From Bacillota bacterium (GTDB lineage: Bacteria > Bacillota > Clostridia > Lachnospirales > Lachnospiraceae): a stretch of DNA of 64,000 nucleotides. The translations under genes were made by a program, and so were the position numbers. The DNA lies in assembly GCA_023442465.1 (NCBI GenBank), contig JAEZZQ010000016.1, positions 1-64,000 on the forward strand. The letters run 5' to 3'. The notes beneath the pieces are model-generated. The model was not told where the DNA came from, did not search any database, and saw only the letters and a list, made by a program, of their open reading frames with translations. Below are positions 16,836 through 26,044 of this stretch, one piece after another. Within the stretch, counting starts at the first letter, position 1. Each line of letters starts with the position of its first letter.

Positions 16836-16919
16836 TCTCATTTCCGCTTCGGGTCAAAGTTGCCCGGATTCCTTTTGGTCTGGAAACTTAATTGTAAAGT
16901 ATCAGAAATATCACGGTAT

Positions 16920-17567
16920 TTAAAATAGCTTCATTATTGCAAGCCCAATGAGCATTACACCGCTGATCCAGCTCAAATCGGTTTTCACTACGGCCTGCGT
17001 TTTATTTCCAAGGCAGCTTCCAATGGTTACTGCAAATATACCGAACAAGAAAGAGACAGGAATCGCAAGCCAAAAATTAAAGGTTGCCATTGATGCGCCG
17101 ATTCCTACCGCCAGACTATCCAGGGATAATGCCAACGACAAAGAAACGGCTTCTTTTGCGGTCAGAATCTTTGATCTATCTATATCGGCGACATCCGGGT
17201 CCGCATAAACCTTTAACATAAAATGAAGATTCAGGAGCTTGAAATTGAGCTGGCTGTTTACTCCGTTCTTGCGTCGTATCAACGACTTTATAAAGCTGTC
17301 AAATAGTTTTATAACTCCAGGGATTAACAGCAGGACAAAGCACAGCACCTTTATGTACTCATCCGGGATAAAGTTCTTTAACAAAAGTCCGAGCGAAGCG
17401 GACAAAGCAAGAACAAAGCTGGATACCCCTGCCAAAATCAATATGGAACTCCAAGGTATCTTGATTGCCGATACTCCATAAGCGAAGCTGGCTATAAATG
17501 CATCAATAGACAGTGCCATAAGCAGCACCATTAGTTCGGCAATTAATTCAAAAGTTATATTCAGCAT
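16920..17567 (-). CDS. ytaF: Sporulation membrane protein YtaF (MntP-like)
   Basis: A 215-aa protein with six predicted membrane spans in two homologous halves. Each half carries a conserved aspartate in a hydrophobic helix (MALSIDAFIASFAYGVS and SLALSLDSLAVGIGAS), the pattern of the MntP/YtaF metal-exporter superfamily. YtaF members accompany sporulation in Bacilli and Clostridia. AAAGGTGG is upstream of the ATG. It follows the BofC-like gene after 205 bp with a hairpin between, so it is probably a separate unit. Transported ion unknown. Confidence 0.85.
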   Translation of the reverse strand: MLNITFELIAELMVLLMALSIDAFIASFAYGVSAIKIPWSSILILAGVSSFVLALSASLGLLLKNFIPDEYIKVLCFVLLLIPGVIKLFDSFIKSLIRRKNGVNSQLNFKLLNLHFMLKVYADPDVADIDRSKILTAKEAVSLSLALSLDSLAVGIGASMATFNFWLAIPVSFLFGIFAVTIGSCLGNKTQAVVKTDLSWISGVMLIGLAIMKLF

Positions 17568-17704
17568 ACAAACCCACCTTTAATTCATTATCATTTCATA
17601 TAGATGATTTTAAGCCTCATATATCTTATGTATATGCCCATAATCAGTTCCTGCTATATCCATGAAAGGTTCCCCCCTTTTTAGGGAATACTATAATATA
17701 GAAA

Positions 17705-17739
17705 CGGCGTAAAATCTATGCTCTATAGATCTTACACCG
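17705..17739 (-). terminator. Hairpin after the BofC-like gene, possible terminator
   Basis: Near-perfect 15-bp stem (CGGCGTAAAATCTAT with ATAGATCTTACACCG) and a 5-nt loop, 33 bp past the stop of the upstream gene. The tail on the minus strand, TTTCTATATT, is only moderately T-rich. Confidence 0.5.
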
Positions 17740-17772
17740 CAAATCGCCGATTATAAATTATCTGTTTTATTT

Positions 17773-18405
17773 TCAACTGGAATAGGACTCAAGGAAATTA
17801 TACAGTTCCTCCTCCGTGGCTACGTATCTCTTCTTTATGATTTCCTGCTTCAAATCATCCGGCAGGGAATCCAGTGAAATGTTGGTATTCATGTAAACCG
17901 TACGCAAATCGTCGCAGTAAACTACCACGAAATTTTTCTCATTTACCAGATAAAAACTGGTACTCACTTCCTTATATATATAATTTTTACGGATAACCAC
18001 CCTTGCCTTGGAAAAAGAGACCACTTCCACGCTCACGAAACCCAGCTCCTGATCTGTCAGAGAAGGTGACTGCTGGTATAGCTCCATTTCTTTCACAAAA
18101 CGATCTCTGTTCATCCCGATATATTTCTCCGGCACCTTCCATTTCGTTTCCACAGAGGTATCCTTTTTTAAATCTACCTCTTCTATTACATACTGAGTAT
18201 CCGCACATATGATTTGTTCCTCCTCCACTGCGGTAGGTATCACCTGCGGCTGCTCCTGGACCTCGATACTTTTTTGCTTTACCAGCTCTGCCTCGAATTT
18301 CTTAGGATAAAAAGTCTCTTCCAATTTCATATGCGAATAAAACCCGAAGGTAAACATTCCCATGGGTATAATGAAAAAAAGACTGATACGTTTTACAAAT
18401 TTCAT
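17773..18405 (-). CDS. Membrane-anchored protein with BofC-like C-terminal region
   Basis: A 210-aa protein with one N-terminal membrane span (residues 7-24) and the rest outside the cytoplasm. The C-terminal part, ending VYCDDLRTVYMNTNISLDSL ... EEELYNFLESYSS, resembles the C-terminal domain of BofC, a forespore protein that restrains SpoIVB signalling in Bacillus. The assignment comes from motif memory, not alignment, and remains tentative. The position, directly after a SpoVB-type gene and within a sporulation-rich block, supports it. AAAGGAG lies ten bases before the ATG. Confidence 0.5.
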   Translation of the reverse strand: MKFVKRISLFFIIPMGMFTFGFYSHMKLEETFYPKKFEAELVKQKSIEVQEQPQVIPTAVEEEQIICADTQYVIEEVDLKKDTSVETKWKVPEKYIGMNRDRFVKEMELYQQSPSLTDQELGFVSVEVVSFSKARVVIRKNYIYKEVSTSFYLVNEKNFVVVYCDDLRTVYMNTNISLDSLPDDLKQEIIKKRYVATEEELYNFLESYSS

Positions 18406-18475
18406 TTCACACTTCTCCTTTGTAAACAGTATCAGCCAAAATTTTAAATCTTATTCCTTTATCCCGTTCAATTCA

Positions 18476-20155
18476 TTACATCAAATGAAGCCTCACCGCT
18501 ATGGTTACTATCAACTTTCCTCCGGGCATCCCGCTAAGTTCTTCCTCACGCACCCCTCTTAGCACAATAAGCAGGACATTATAGGACACGAAGCAGGCCA
18601 CTGCACAAATAATCAGTGTAACTGCGGCTCCCGCGAAGGACAGCAGCGCCTTGTTAAGCAGCATTCCGATAAGTCCCGAGACGCCCGCTGCAATGAGTGT
18701 TATGGCAAAAGTACGAATCCATTCCTGCGAATATTTCATATACCTTATCACACCGAAGAAGCACACGCCGCACGCGGTCAAATAAAAAACGATATTGCCG
18801 CATACCACCGCTGTTATTCCCAGCCCTGTATTTCCAAGCAGTAATACAGTTACTGCCAAATGCAAAATAAATGCAGCAAGTCCTCCCAAAATGACGATTT
18901 GAATCTTTCTTATACGCTGTAATATTCCAGCCAGAAAGTAAGTGAAGGAAAACAAAACGATTACCGCAGTTCCCGCCTGGATCAGCCTGATTGCCGTCTT
19001 CGTCTCTCCCGTAAAAAGGAGCTCTGCAATCGGCTCCGCCAGCACTGCTATGAGAACGGCGCAAGGAATGGATATCACCGCAAGCTGATGAATGCTCCTT
19101 CCCATTTCCTCCTGCACTGCCCTGTGATCCTGCCTGTCAAAAAGCTGGGCAATTCTCGGAATCGCCCCGATTACCGAAAGCGTACATAATATCGCAGCGC
19201 TTCCTATCACTACGCTGTATTTACCATAGTATATGCCCCAGTGGAGGACCCTGAGAGAACCCTGTCCTTTTATGTTCATCGCATAGTTAAACAGCCTTTG
19301 GTCCACAAGATAATTCATGCTATAAAGCAGCGCGCATAGGGTATAAGGCAGAGAGGTCGTAATGAGCATAATCAATACCTCTGCTCCCGATTCTGCGTAT
19401 TTTCCTCCCTCCTTTCCTATCTGCTGTTTAAAGCTGCCCGCATAAATCGCATAGATAAAGAGCAGATGCAGCACCGCGAACAAGCAGGCTATCCCAATTC
19501 CCAGAGAAGCTCCGAATGCCCCATAGGCCGATGCATATTCCTCATTTTTAAGCAAAGCAGCTACCTTAAGTCCATAGGTATAAAGTACAGCTCCCAGAAT
19601 CAGGCTGGAAGCGAACATAATAACCTTCTCAAGAAGCTTGGAATGTATGGTGGGCATCATCGTGCCCATTCCTTGAAAATATCCCTTCAGTACGCCCATG
19701 ACTGCTGCCATGCATACGGCGGGCGCTGCAGCCGCAATCGCCAAATAGCTCATATCCTCAAGCACGACCACCTGTGCGATTCCTTCGGAAAAAAAGAAGA
19801 TTCCGCAGGCTGCCACCGCACCGGATATGACCGCCAGGAACAAAGCGCTTCGAAATACTCTTCTGGCGCTCTTATACATTTCTCTTTTGACCCTGTACTT
19901 AATTAAGATAGCCACCGATTTCGACAAGCCGTAAGACAATATTATGATGCTCACAATAAATATCTCCATTCCGGCTGCAAAAAAACCGACTCCCTTATCT
20001 CCTATTATGCGGCCGAGCGGTATGCGCATGAGTAATCCGATCAAGTAGGAAACCAACCCTATCGTCGTTATCCACTCGTGCCTTTTCTTCCGTTCTTTGC
20101 TTTTCATCTCTCCGCTTTTTCTTTCGCCGCTTTTCCGTTTCGGTAAATATTTCAT
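18476..20155 (-). CDS. SpoVB/MurJ-like lipid-linked oligosaccharide flippase
   Basis: A 559-aa integral membrane protein with about 14 hydrophobic spans of the MOP/MATE exporter superfamily. IGDKGVGFFAAGMEIFIVSI near the N-terminus and GVLKGYFQGMGTMMPTIHSK are typical of the SpoVB group, which moves lipid-linked wall precursors during spore cortex synthesis. A highly basic N-terminus (KRKSGERKSGEMKSKERKKR) precedes the first span. AAGGA is nine bases upstream of the ATG. It follows ybeY by 44 bp. SpoVB and vegetative flippases cannot be separated firmly by eye. Confidence 0.8.
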   Translation of the reverse strand: MKYLPKRKSGERKSGEMKSKERKKRHEWITTIGLVSYLIGLLMRIPLGRIIGDKGVGFFAAGMEIFIVSIIILSYGLSKSVAILIKYRVKREMYKSARRVFRSALFLAVISGAVAACGIFFFSEGIAQVVVLEDMSYLAIAAAAPAVCMAAVMGVLKGYFQGMGTMMPTIHSKLLEKVIMFASSLILGAVLYTYGLKVAALLKNEEYASAYGAFGASLGIGIACLFAVLHLLFIYAIYAGSFKQQIGKEGGKYAESGAEVLIMLITTSLPYTLCALLYSMNYLVDQRLFNYAMNIKGQGSLRVLHWGIYYGKYSVVIGSAAILCTLSVIGAIPRIAQLFDRQDHRAVQEEMGRSIHQLAVISIPCAVLIAVLAEPIAELLFTGETKTAIRLIQAGTAVIVLFSFTYFLAGILQRIRKIQIVILGGLAAFILHLAVTVLLLGNTGLGITAVVCGNIVFYLTACGVCFFGVIRYMKYSQEWIRTFAITLIAAGVSGLIGMLLNKALLSFAGAAVTLIICAVACFVSYNVLLIVLRGVREEELSGMPGGKLIVTIAVRLHLM

Positions 20156-20199
20156 ATCCGCCGTTCCTTTTATCTTTTTTCTTTCATAAATCAGGTTTT

Positions 20200-20700
20200 C
20201 TAGTCTCTCGTAATATTAAGAATATCCAGTATCGTCTTCTGCTTCTCCTCCATAACGGCGGCCTCTTCCTCCTCCATATGGTCGTAGCCGCACAGATGGA
20301 ACATACTGTGTGCGACCAAAAAAGCAAACTCCCGAAGTTCACTGTGACCATAGCTCTCCGCCTGCGACCTTACTTTGTCCACAGAGATAATAATATCCCC
20401 CAGGACCAGTTCACCGCTGTCCGGGTCGAAACAGTCCGCCGCCGCATCCTCAAGTCCCTCGAACATAGACGGCTCGTCATAAGACACATTCGGAAAAGAG
20501 AGCACGTCCGTGGCCTTGTCCATATCCCTATATTCCTTATTAAACATGCGAATCCCTTCGTCATCGGTAAGAAGCACACTTACGGAAGCCTCATAGGGAC
20601 ACCCCTCGCTGTCTAATACCGCTTCCATTACCTTATTCACCGTCTCTTCCACCGGAAAAGCAAAGATCACATCCGTCTCATTTTCAACGTAAGAAGTCAT
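20200..20700 (-). CDS. ybeY: Endoribonuclease YbeY (rRNA maturation factor)
   Basis: Zinc-dependent endoribonuclease used in 16S rRNA 3'-end processing and ribosome quality control. At 166 aa it has the family length and shows the metal-binding triad as HSMFHLCGYDHM, one substitution (Ser for Gly) from the usual HGxLHLxGYDH. MNKEYRDMDKATDVLSFP-like residues (here NKEYRDMDKATDVLSFP) are the second family block. Overlaps the HD membrane-protein gene by 17 bp. The phoH-HD-ybeY order is conserved in Firmicutes. Confidence 0.95.
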   Translation of the reverse strand: MTSYVENETDVIFAFPVEETVNKVMEAVLDSEGCPYEASVSVLLTDDEGIRMFNKEYRDMDKATDVLSFPNVSYDEPSMFEGLEDAAADCFDPDSGELVLGDIIISVDKVRSQAESYGHSELREFAFLVAHSMFHLCGYDHMEEEEAAVMEEKQKTILDILNITRD

Positions 20701-21871
20701 AATATAATTTTTCCTCCAAAAGCACCTTTTTTATCCTGTTTATTTCCTGCATGGTAATTTCACTTCCATCCAGCACACCGCTTTCTATCTTCTTTCGGAA
20801 TATGGCATCCATCAAAAGAGGGTAGTTGAGAATGACGTTAGCATCTTTCCTAAACATGCTCCCCACCACCGAAATTACTGTATCCGCAAGCTTCAATACC
20901 ACGGCTTCCTTAGATACCAATGCTTCCTCTTTATGGTTGTATTCCCGAAGCAGTCTTACGAGCTTCGGAGGGAACTTATATTCTTTACTGACTTCTTCTA
21001 TATTTTCCCATGTATTTTCCCCTTTCACAACTCCGATGCGGTGGTAATATCCTCCCGCCTTCAAAAGAACTTCATCCAGCCCCAGCTGCTTCGCCGCCTG
21101 ATCGCACAGATACGCCGTATGTACCGCATGAAAATACTCCCCCATATTCTTCTCCTTCAAAGAAACGAGCAGGGGGAACTCCTGATCGTTCAAATCCATA
21201 TACCGCTCTCTGTATTTATGTATTACGGCAAAGCTGAAATATTTTAAGATTATCATAATGAGAAGCAGGTTCATGAAAAAGTTTATGACCGGTATCAAAA
21301 ACAACTGTATAGAAAAAACCTCGTTTACCAAAAGCACATAACCTGCGCTCAGCGCTACAAACAAGGTAATCAGAGACAAAAATACCCGCGCCCCTACTTT
21401 GTAAGTCTCATCTAACTGTCTGAAAAGAATGATTCCTGCCGCTCCTACAATAAAATAGATAAAGAAGTCGGCGATTCCCGTTCCGTTTCCATACATGAGA
21501 GTAATCATTAAAAGCAGCGCCCCTGCTACGAGTCCAACGAGGGAATTGCTGAATAAAGAAAGCACGATAAAAATCGCCAGATAAGGCCAGCCTGCTGCCG
21601 GAATAAAAGGAAACACCACGGCACAAAGCAAGGATATGAAAAATATCAAAAAGAAGCGTTCCTTATGCTCTGCATTATCATAGTCAAGTCCCTTCGACTG
21701 TCCTTCGTATTCCAGTAAATATAAAATAGTTCCCATCCCCAGCAGCGATAAAATCACGTTGCGGACCACCTCTAAATATTCTTTACCATAAAAATATCCG
21801 GCTGCTGCCGTTACGATCCCTACCAAAAAGAATATAAGAACAAACCCTTTTGATTTTTTATTTTCTTCCAT
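20684..21871 (-). CDS. Short PgpH-like membrane protein with degenerate HD domain
   Basis: It occupies the place of pgpH between phoH and ybeY. About eight hydrophobic spans (residues 8-220) are followed by an HD-type domain. The long extracellular 7TMR-HDED domain of PgpH is missing, so the protein is about 395 aa rather than 700. The first metal His survives (HTAYLC, His251), but the paired HD has become HR (YYHRIG, residues 276-280), which should abolish metal binding and c-di-AMP hydrolysis. ATG at 21871 has AGGA upstream; a GTG at 21901 lies deeper in phoH. Overlaps phoH by 14 bp and ybeY by 17 bp. Confidence 0.75.
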   Translation of the reverse strand: MEENKKSKGFVLIFFLVGIVTAAAGYFYGKEYLEVVRNVILSLLGMGTILYLLEYEGQSKGLDYDNAEHKERFFLIFFISLLCAVVFPFIPAAGWPYLAIFIVLSLFSNSLVGLVAGALLLMITLMYGNGTGIADFFIYFIVGAAGIILFRQLDETYKVGARVFLSLITLFVALSAGYVLLVNEVFSIQLFLIPVINFFMNLLLIMIILKYFSFAVIHKYRERYMDLNDQEFPLLVSLKEKNMGEYFHAVHTAYLCDQAAKQLGLDEVLLKAGGYYHRIGVVKGENTWENIEEVSKEYKFPPKLVRLLREYNHKEEALVSKEAVVLKLADTVISVVGSMFRKDANVILNYPLLMDAIFRKKIESGVLDGSEITMQEINRIKKVLLEEKLYYDFLR

Positions 21872-22889
21872 ACCCGCTGTTCCTATTTCCCCGCTTCTCA
21901 CGCATGCCGCCGTCTTTTGCCTTATTTCGCTCCGCTACCTTTTCGAAATCCTCATATGCCTTTACAATCTTCTGTACAAGAGGATGTCTTACCACGTCCT
22001 TGCTCGTTAAGTTACAGAAAGCAATGTCATTTATTTTGGAAAGCACCTTTACCGCCACGTCGAGTCCTGATTTATCCCCCGGCGCCAAGTCCTTCTGGGA
22101 AGCATCTCCCGTTACGATTACCTTGGAGCCAAAACCGATTCTCGTCATGAACATCTTCATCTGAGCCGGCGTAGTATTCTGCGCCTCGTCTAAAATGATA
22201 TAGGCGTTGTCTAATGTTCGTCCTCTCATGTAAGCGAGAGGCGCCACCTCTATCAGTCCCTTTTCCATATTCTTCGCAAAGCTCTCCGCTCCCATGATCT
22301 GATACAGAGCATCATAAAGGGGCCTTAAATAAGGATCCACCTTACTCTGCAAATCCCCCGGAAGAAAGCCCAGTTTCTCACCCGCCTCTATAGCCGGACG
22401 GGTCAATATGATACGGCTCACCTCTTCGTTCTTAAAGGCTGTAATCGCCATAGCCATAGCCAGATAAGTCTTACCCGTTCCGGCAGGGCCAAGACCGAAT
22501 ACAATCATGTTATTGCGGATAGCATCCACATATTGCTTCTGCCCAAGAGTCTTTGGCTTGATAGGCTTTCCGCTCACCGTATGGCATATGCAGTCGTTAT
22601 CCATTTCTATCAGTACATCTTCTTTGTCTTCCATTCCCATCGTTATCGCATAATCCACATTCTGTTCCTGGATTATATTTCCTCTCTTCGATAATTCTAT
22701 TAGCTGCTTTACGATACTTTCCGCTTTCCTTACATCTTTCTCACCGCCGGAAACCTTTACGATTCCGTCTCTGTCTATAATCGTTACATGAAAATCATTT
22801 TCTATCTTTTTAATATAGTTATCATAATTTCCGAATATATTACGCATATGCTCCGCCGGTACTTCCATCCGGCTCTCATAATGTTCCAT
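21858..22889 (-). CDS. phoH: PhoH-family ATPase
   Basis: A cytoplasmic P-loop protein, about 343 aa, linked to RNA metabolism through its steady neighbourhood with ybeY. An N-terminal KH-like region (IDRDGIVKVSGGEKDVRKAE) precedes Walker A GPAGTGKTYLA, Walker B YIILDEAQNTT and a sensor motif VIVTGDASQKDL. The ATG at 22889 has AGAGG eight bases upstream. It begins 24 bp after yqfD and overlaps the HD gene. Confidence 0.94.
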   Translation of the reverse strand: MEHYESRMEVPAEHMRNIFGNYDNYIKKIENDFHVTIIDRDGIVKVSGGEKDVRKAESIVKQLIELSKRGNIIQEQNVDYAITMGMEDKEDVLIEMDNDCICHTVSGKPIKPKTLGQKQYVDAIRNNMIVFGLGPAGTGKTYLAMAMAITAFKNEEVSRIILTRPAIEAGEKLGFLPGDLQSKVDPYLRPLYDALYQIMGAESFAKNMEKGLIEVAPLAYMRGRTLDNAYIILDEAQNTTPAQMKMFMTRIGFGSKVIVTGDASQKDLAPGDKSGLDVAVKVLSKINDIAFCNLTSKDVVRHPLVQKIVKAYEDFEKVAERNKAKDGGMREKRGNRNSGYGRK

Positions 22890-22913
22890 GCACAAGTCCT
22901 CTGCTCTTCCTAC

Positions 22914-24179
22914 CTATTCTGAAACCTCATTCAACGTCTCGCCCCCAGACGTTTCATCCTGCGGCGGGGCCGCTTCCGGCACGATAGGAACGCTCTTTCC
23001 CGTCTTCTCCACAACCTGAAAGTTCATATCCATCTGCCACTTTTTGTTTTTCTTACTTATTGTAACATTTTTTTCGATTATTTGAACCCCTTTTTCCTCT
23101 AAACTTCCTATAAATTTCTCTAATTTTTCAGAAAATATACTTTTTATCTCTTCTTTTTCATAAATATTCTTCTCTATTTCATACTCTCTATTTATGCTGC
23201 TTCCGTAATAGAGGGGCAGATAAAAGTTTTCCAGCAGCTTTACCTGTTTTTTATCCGTCACCTTATCATATTTTACATATTTCACCTTTCCTATTCGAAA
23301 GACCATCTCCTTTGTTAGTACGGAAAGAAAATATTCCTTTTTGACTTCCCCTGTATAATTTTTCTGATCATACGTAAGCGGAAGCTCCTCTTTCTCCTCC
23401 AGCGTTCTTTGAATAAAAATATCTGCATCTGCATTATAATACTGATATTTCTTAATGGTAGCGTCCTCGTTATATACCGGCACACTGCCGGAAACGAGAA
23501 TATCTCCGGCTTTAATTTCGGCCTGCACCGCCACCTTGGGAATCCCCTTTCTCGTCACCATGCTGACGATGACACCATCGTTCTCCGCTACCAAATCCGA
23601 GCCGAACTGATTATCGTTCGCCTCTTCCTTTTTCACTTTCGTATCCACTTCGTTTTCTTTTATCTGTATTTCCAGCCTCGTACCCTCTATTTTAGCGGAT
23701 GTCCACGTGACGATGCCGAAGTCCTGCCTGATTTTCTTCTCCAGCTCTTCTATATCTACATTTTTACGCTTCATGCCTACGTATATATTATTCACTTTCA
23801 GAAAATCGAAGAATACATCGTCGGTAATGGCATGATTCCCATTCAGGTCCACCGCCCATATGAAGGTAGACATCCATATCCAAAAAGCAATACTCCCCAA
23901 AAGCCCAAATAGGAATATCTTTCTTTTCTTCATTTTCGGCACAAAAAAAGGTAGTCCACAACGCTTTTGTATGGCTACCCTCGTTCCCGTTTTTTTCACG
24001 ATAGATTTCAACATGCGAAATCCGCTTACGGTAATGCACATCGTGTAATACTCTCCATGGTTTACGATATTCCATAGAAATATATCGTGATTACTGCACA
24101 AATTCATGAACCGTTCCGGGGAATATCCCCATACTTTAATACAGACATATCCTTTTAAATATTGTATCAACTGAAGCAT
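22914..24179 (-). CDS. yqfD: Sporulation protein YqfD
   Basis: A 421-aa protein with a cytoplasmic N-terminal part, a membrane span at about residues 89-110 (IFLFGLLGSIAFWIWMSTF), and a large external domain with FLKVNNIYVGMKRKNVDIEELEKKIRQDF-like POTRA character. Motif order and the yqfC-yqfD-phoH context identify it. Its expression in Bacillus depends on SigE in the mother cell. The start has only a distant GGGAG, and the gene is parted from yqfC by repeat B4. The tail is rich in Pro, Glu and Gly. Confidence 0.9.
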   Translation of the reverse strand: MLQLIQYLKGYVCIKVWGYSPERFMNLCSNHDIFLWNIVNHGEYYTMCITVSGFRMLKSIVKKTGTRVAIQKRCGLPFFVPKMKKRKIFLFGLLGSIAFWIWMSTFIWAVDLNGNHAITDDVFFDFLKVNNIYVGMKRKNVDIEELEKKIRQDFGIVTWTSAKIEGTRLEIQIKENEVDTKVKKEEANDNQFGSDLVAENDGVIVSMVTRKGIPKVAVQAEIKAGDILVSGSVPVYNEDATIKKYQYYNADADIFIQRTLEEKEELPLTYDQKNYTGEVKKEYFLSVLTKEMVFRIGKVKYVKYDKVTDKKQVKLLENFYLPLYYGSSINREYEIEKNIYEKEEIKSIFSEKLEKFIGSLEEKGVQIIEKNVTISKKNKKWQMDMNFQVVEKTGKSVPIVPEAAPPQDETSGGETLNEVSE

Positions 24180-24230
24180 ATGCGCGATAACTCCCTCATT
24201 CTTTTATATTGCCGCCGGTACGGCTTCATC

Positions 24231-24363
24231 GTTACTGTTCACTCCGTTCTCAGTAACGCATGATTTCTGCATTTATATTCGCTCCGCGAAGCAGAAATCA
24301 TCTCTTGCATCACGTTCTTACTCAGCTTAACAGCAAGTGTTAAGCTACTGTGTGAACAATAAC
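24231..24363 (+). repeat. Family B repeat, copy B4 (full length)
   Basis: Left end GTTACTGTTCAC, right end GTGTGAACAATAAC. Hairpin 1 is CGTTACTG/CAGTAACG, hairpin 2 ATGATTTCTGC/GCAGAAATCAT and hairpin 3 GCTTAACA/TGTTAAGC. It fills most of the yqfC-yqfD gap. Confidence 0.85.
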
Positions 24364-24372
24364 GCTTCATCA

Positions 24373-24681
24373 TCAGTAGGAATTATGGTAACGGATACAC
24401 TCGATATATCCGCTTATCTTCATATCTTCGTTGGTATAATAATCGATGGACATCCTCTTGCCTATAATGCTGATCTGACAAGTCTTACCCTGCAATAAGA
24501 TCAATTCCTCGGAATACTCCAAGATGCCTCTGTAGTTTTCCACAAAGGCATCCGTATTTCCCGTTATCGTTACTATGGAGGCTCCGAGCACAGAATCCTT
24601 CGGAAGCTTGAGAGACTCCACAATAACCTCTTTTTTTCTTTCCAATTTTTGTTTTCCGCTCTGTTTATGGTTTCTCATCAT
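24373..24681 (-). CDS. yqfC: Sporulation protein YqfC
   Basis: A 102-aa protein of the YabP/YqfC family: a short basic N-terminus, then LKLPKDSVLGASIVTITGN, VENYRGILEYSEELILL and ISIIGKRMSIDYYTNEDMKISGYI, a small beta-rich fold. It acts with YqfD in the mother cell, but its molecular role is unknown. The ribosome site is weak. It follows the pyrimidine phosphorylase gene by 20 bp and is normally adjacent to yqfD. Confidence 0.9.
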   Translation of the reverse strand: MMRNHKQSGKQKLERKKEVIVESLKLPKDSVLGASIVTITGNTDAFVENYRGILEYSEELILLQGKTCQISIIGKRMSIDYYTNEDMKISGYIECIRYHNSY

Positions 24682-24701
24682 GGAATAATATATGTTCCAT
24701 T

Positions 24702-26000
24702 TTATCTAATAATGCCTTTAATGAACGGTTGCTTCTCTACCGGCCTGTCGGAGAAAGAAAAAGCGCTTATAAAACGTTCCTTCGCCGCCTTCATCTTATC
24801 CTTATCATTTCCATGAATAATTGCAAGAGGCTCGCCCGCCTTCACATAATCCCCTACCTTTTTCTCAAGCACAAGTCCTACCGACAAATCGATGTCACTT
24901 TCCTTCGTCTCTCTTCCACCACCTAAGAGAAGCGAACAAATGCCGATTTCATCACATACTATTTTTTCAATATATCCTTCTTTGGGAGAGGTGATTTCCT
25001 CTATAAATTCTGCCTTGGGAAGCAAATCAGTATCGTATACCGCTTTCGAATCCCCGCCCTGCGCCTCGATAAACTGCGCCAGCTTCTCCAAAGCCGAACC
25101 GTCTGCAATCGTCTGCTCGAGCATCTTTCTCGCTTCCTTTTCATCCGCCGCAAGACCGCCAAGCTCTACCATATAAGAGCCAAGCGTCAGGCACAGTTCC
25201 AGAAAATCGGCTGGGCCGTTTCCTTTCAGGGTATCGATCGCTTCCTTTACCTCCAGAGAGTTTCCTACCGCATATCCAAGCGGCTGGTCCATATCGGATA
25301 CTACCGCTACCGCCTTTCTGCCTGCATTTTTACCGAGCTCTACCATTTCCTTCGCCAAAGAGAAGGCGTCCTCCTCCTCCTTCATAAATGCGCCGCTTCC
25401 CGTCTTCACATCCAGTACAATCGCATCTGCGCCGGAAGCCAGCTTTTTGCTCATAATGGAGCTGGCAATCAAGGACATGTTGTCCACAGTAGCCGTTACA
25501 TCCCGAAGACCGTACAGTTTTTTATCCGCAGGTGCCAGATCCGCAGTCTGCCCCATAATAGCGATGCCTATTTTATTTACGTTATCGATAAACTGACGCT
25601 CCGAAATACCCGTGGAAAATCCTTCAAAGCTCTCCAGCTTGTCGATTGTTCCTCCGGTATGTCCTAAGCCCCGTCCGCTCATTTTTGCCACCCTTATGCC
25701 GCAGGCTGCAACCATGGGCGTTAACGCGAGAGATGTCTTATCTCCAACTCCTCCCGTGCTGTGCTTGTCTACCTTGATTCCTTCGATTTGGGACAAATCC
25801 AGCATATCACCGCTGTTAGCCATTGCCATCGTAAGGTGCAAAGTTTCTTCTTTATCCATGCCCATAAAGTAAATCGCCATCATCATTGCGGACATCTGAT
25901 AATCAGGAATCTGTCCGTCGGTAAAACCGCTCACCATATATTCGATCTCCTCTTTGGTCAGCTTTCCACCGTTTCTTTTCTTCATGATTAAATCATACAT
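24702..26000 (-). CDS. Pyrimidine-nucleoside phosphorylase
   Basis: Reversible phosphorolysis of uridine, thymidine and deoxyuridine for salvage. The ATG at 26000 gives 432 aa, the usual length, with GGAAAG eight bases upstream. The phosphate-binding signature VDKHSTGGVGDKTSL and SGRGLGHTGGTIDKLES are diagnostic of the family; a Gly-rich C-terminal region (GRETKESDIDLSVGLVLEKK) is typical too. Broad-specificity pyrimidine phosphorylase (pdp) is likelier than thymidine-specific DeoA in Firmicutes. It lies between rlmH and yqfC in one long co-oriented block. Confidence 0.92.
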   Translation of the reverse strand: MYDLIMKKRNGGKLTKEEIEYMVSGFTDGQIPDYQMSAMMMAIYFMGMDKEETLHLTMAMANSGDMLDLSQIEGIKVDKHSTGGVGDKTSLALTPMVAACGIRVAKMSGRGLGHTGGTIDKLESFEGFSTGISERQFIDNVNKIGIAIMGQTADLAPADKKLYGLRDVTATVDNMSLIASSIMSKKLASGADAIVLDVKTGSGAFMKEEEDAFSLAKEMVELGKNAGRKAVAVVSDMDQPLGYAVGNSLEVKEAIDTLKGNGPADFLELCLTLGSYMVELGGLAADEKEARKMLEQTIADGSALEKLAQFIEAQGGDSKAVYDTDLLPKAEFIEEITSPKEGYIEKIVCDEIGICSLLLGGGRETKESDIDLSVGLVLEKKVGDYVKAGEPLAIIHGNDKDKMKAAKERFISAFSFSDRPVEKQPFIKGIIR

Positions 26001-26044
26001 TCTCATAACTTTCCAGCTTCTCCTTTTTCGTACCGACAAAATTT

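Noticed and set aside
24333..24353. TTAACA/TGTTAA in hairpin 3 of family B as a Rex operator
   Set aside because: The half-sites face the opposite way from a Rex site and form an RNA-type hairpin; they occur in every full copy of the repeat.
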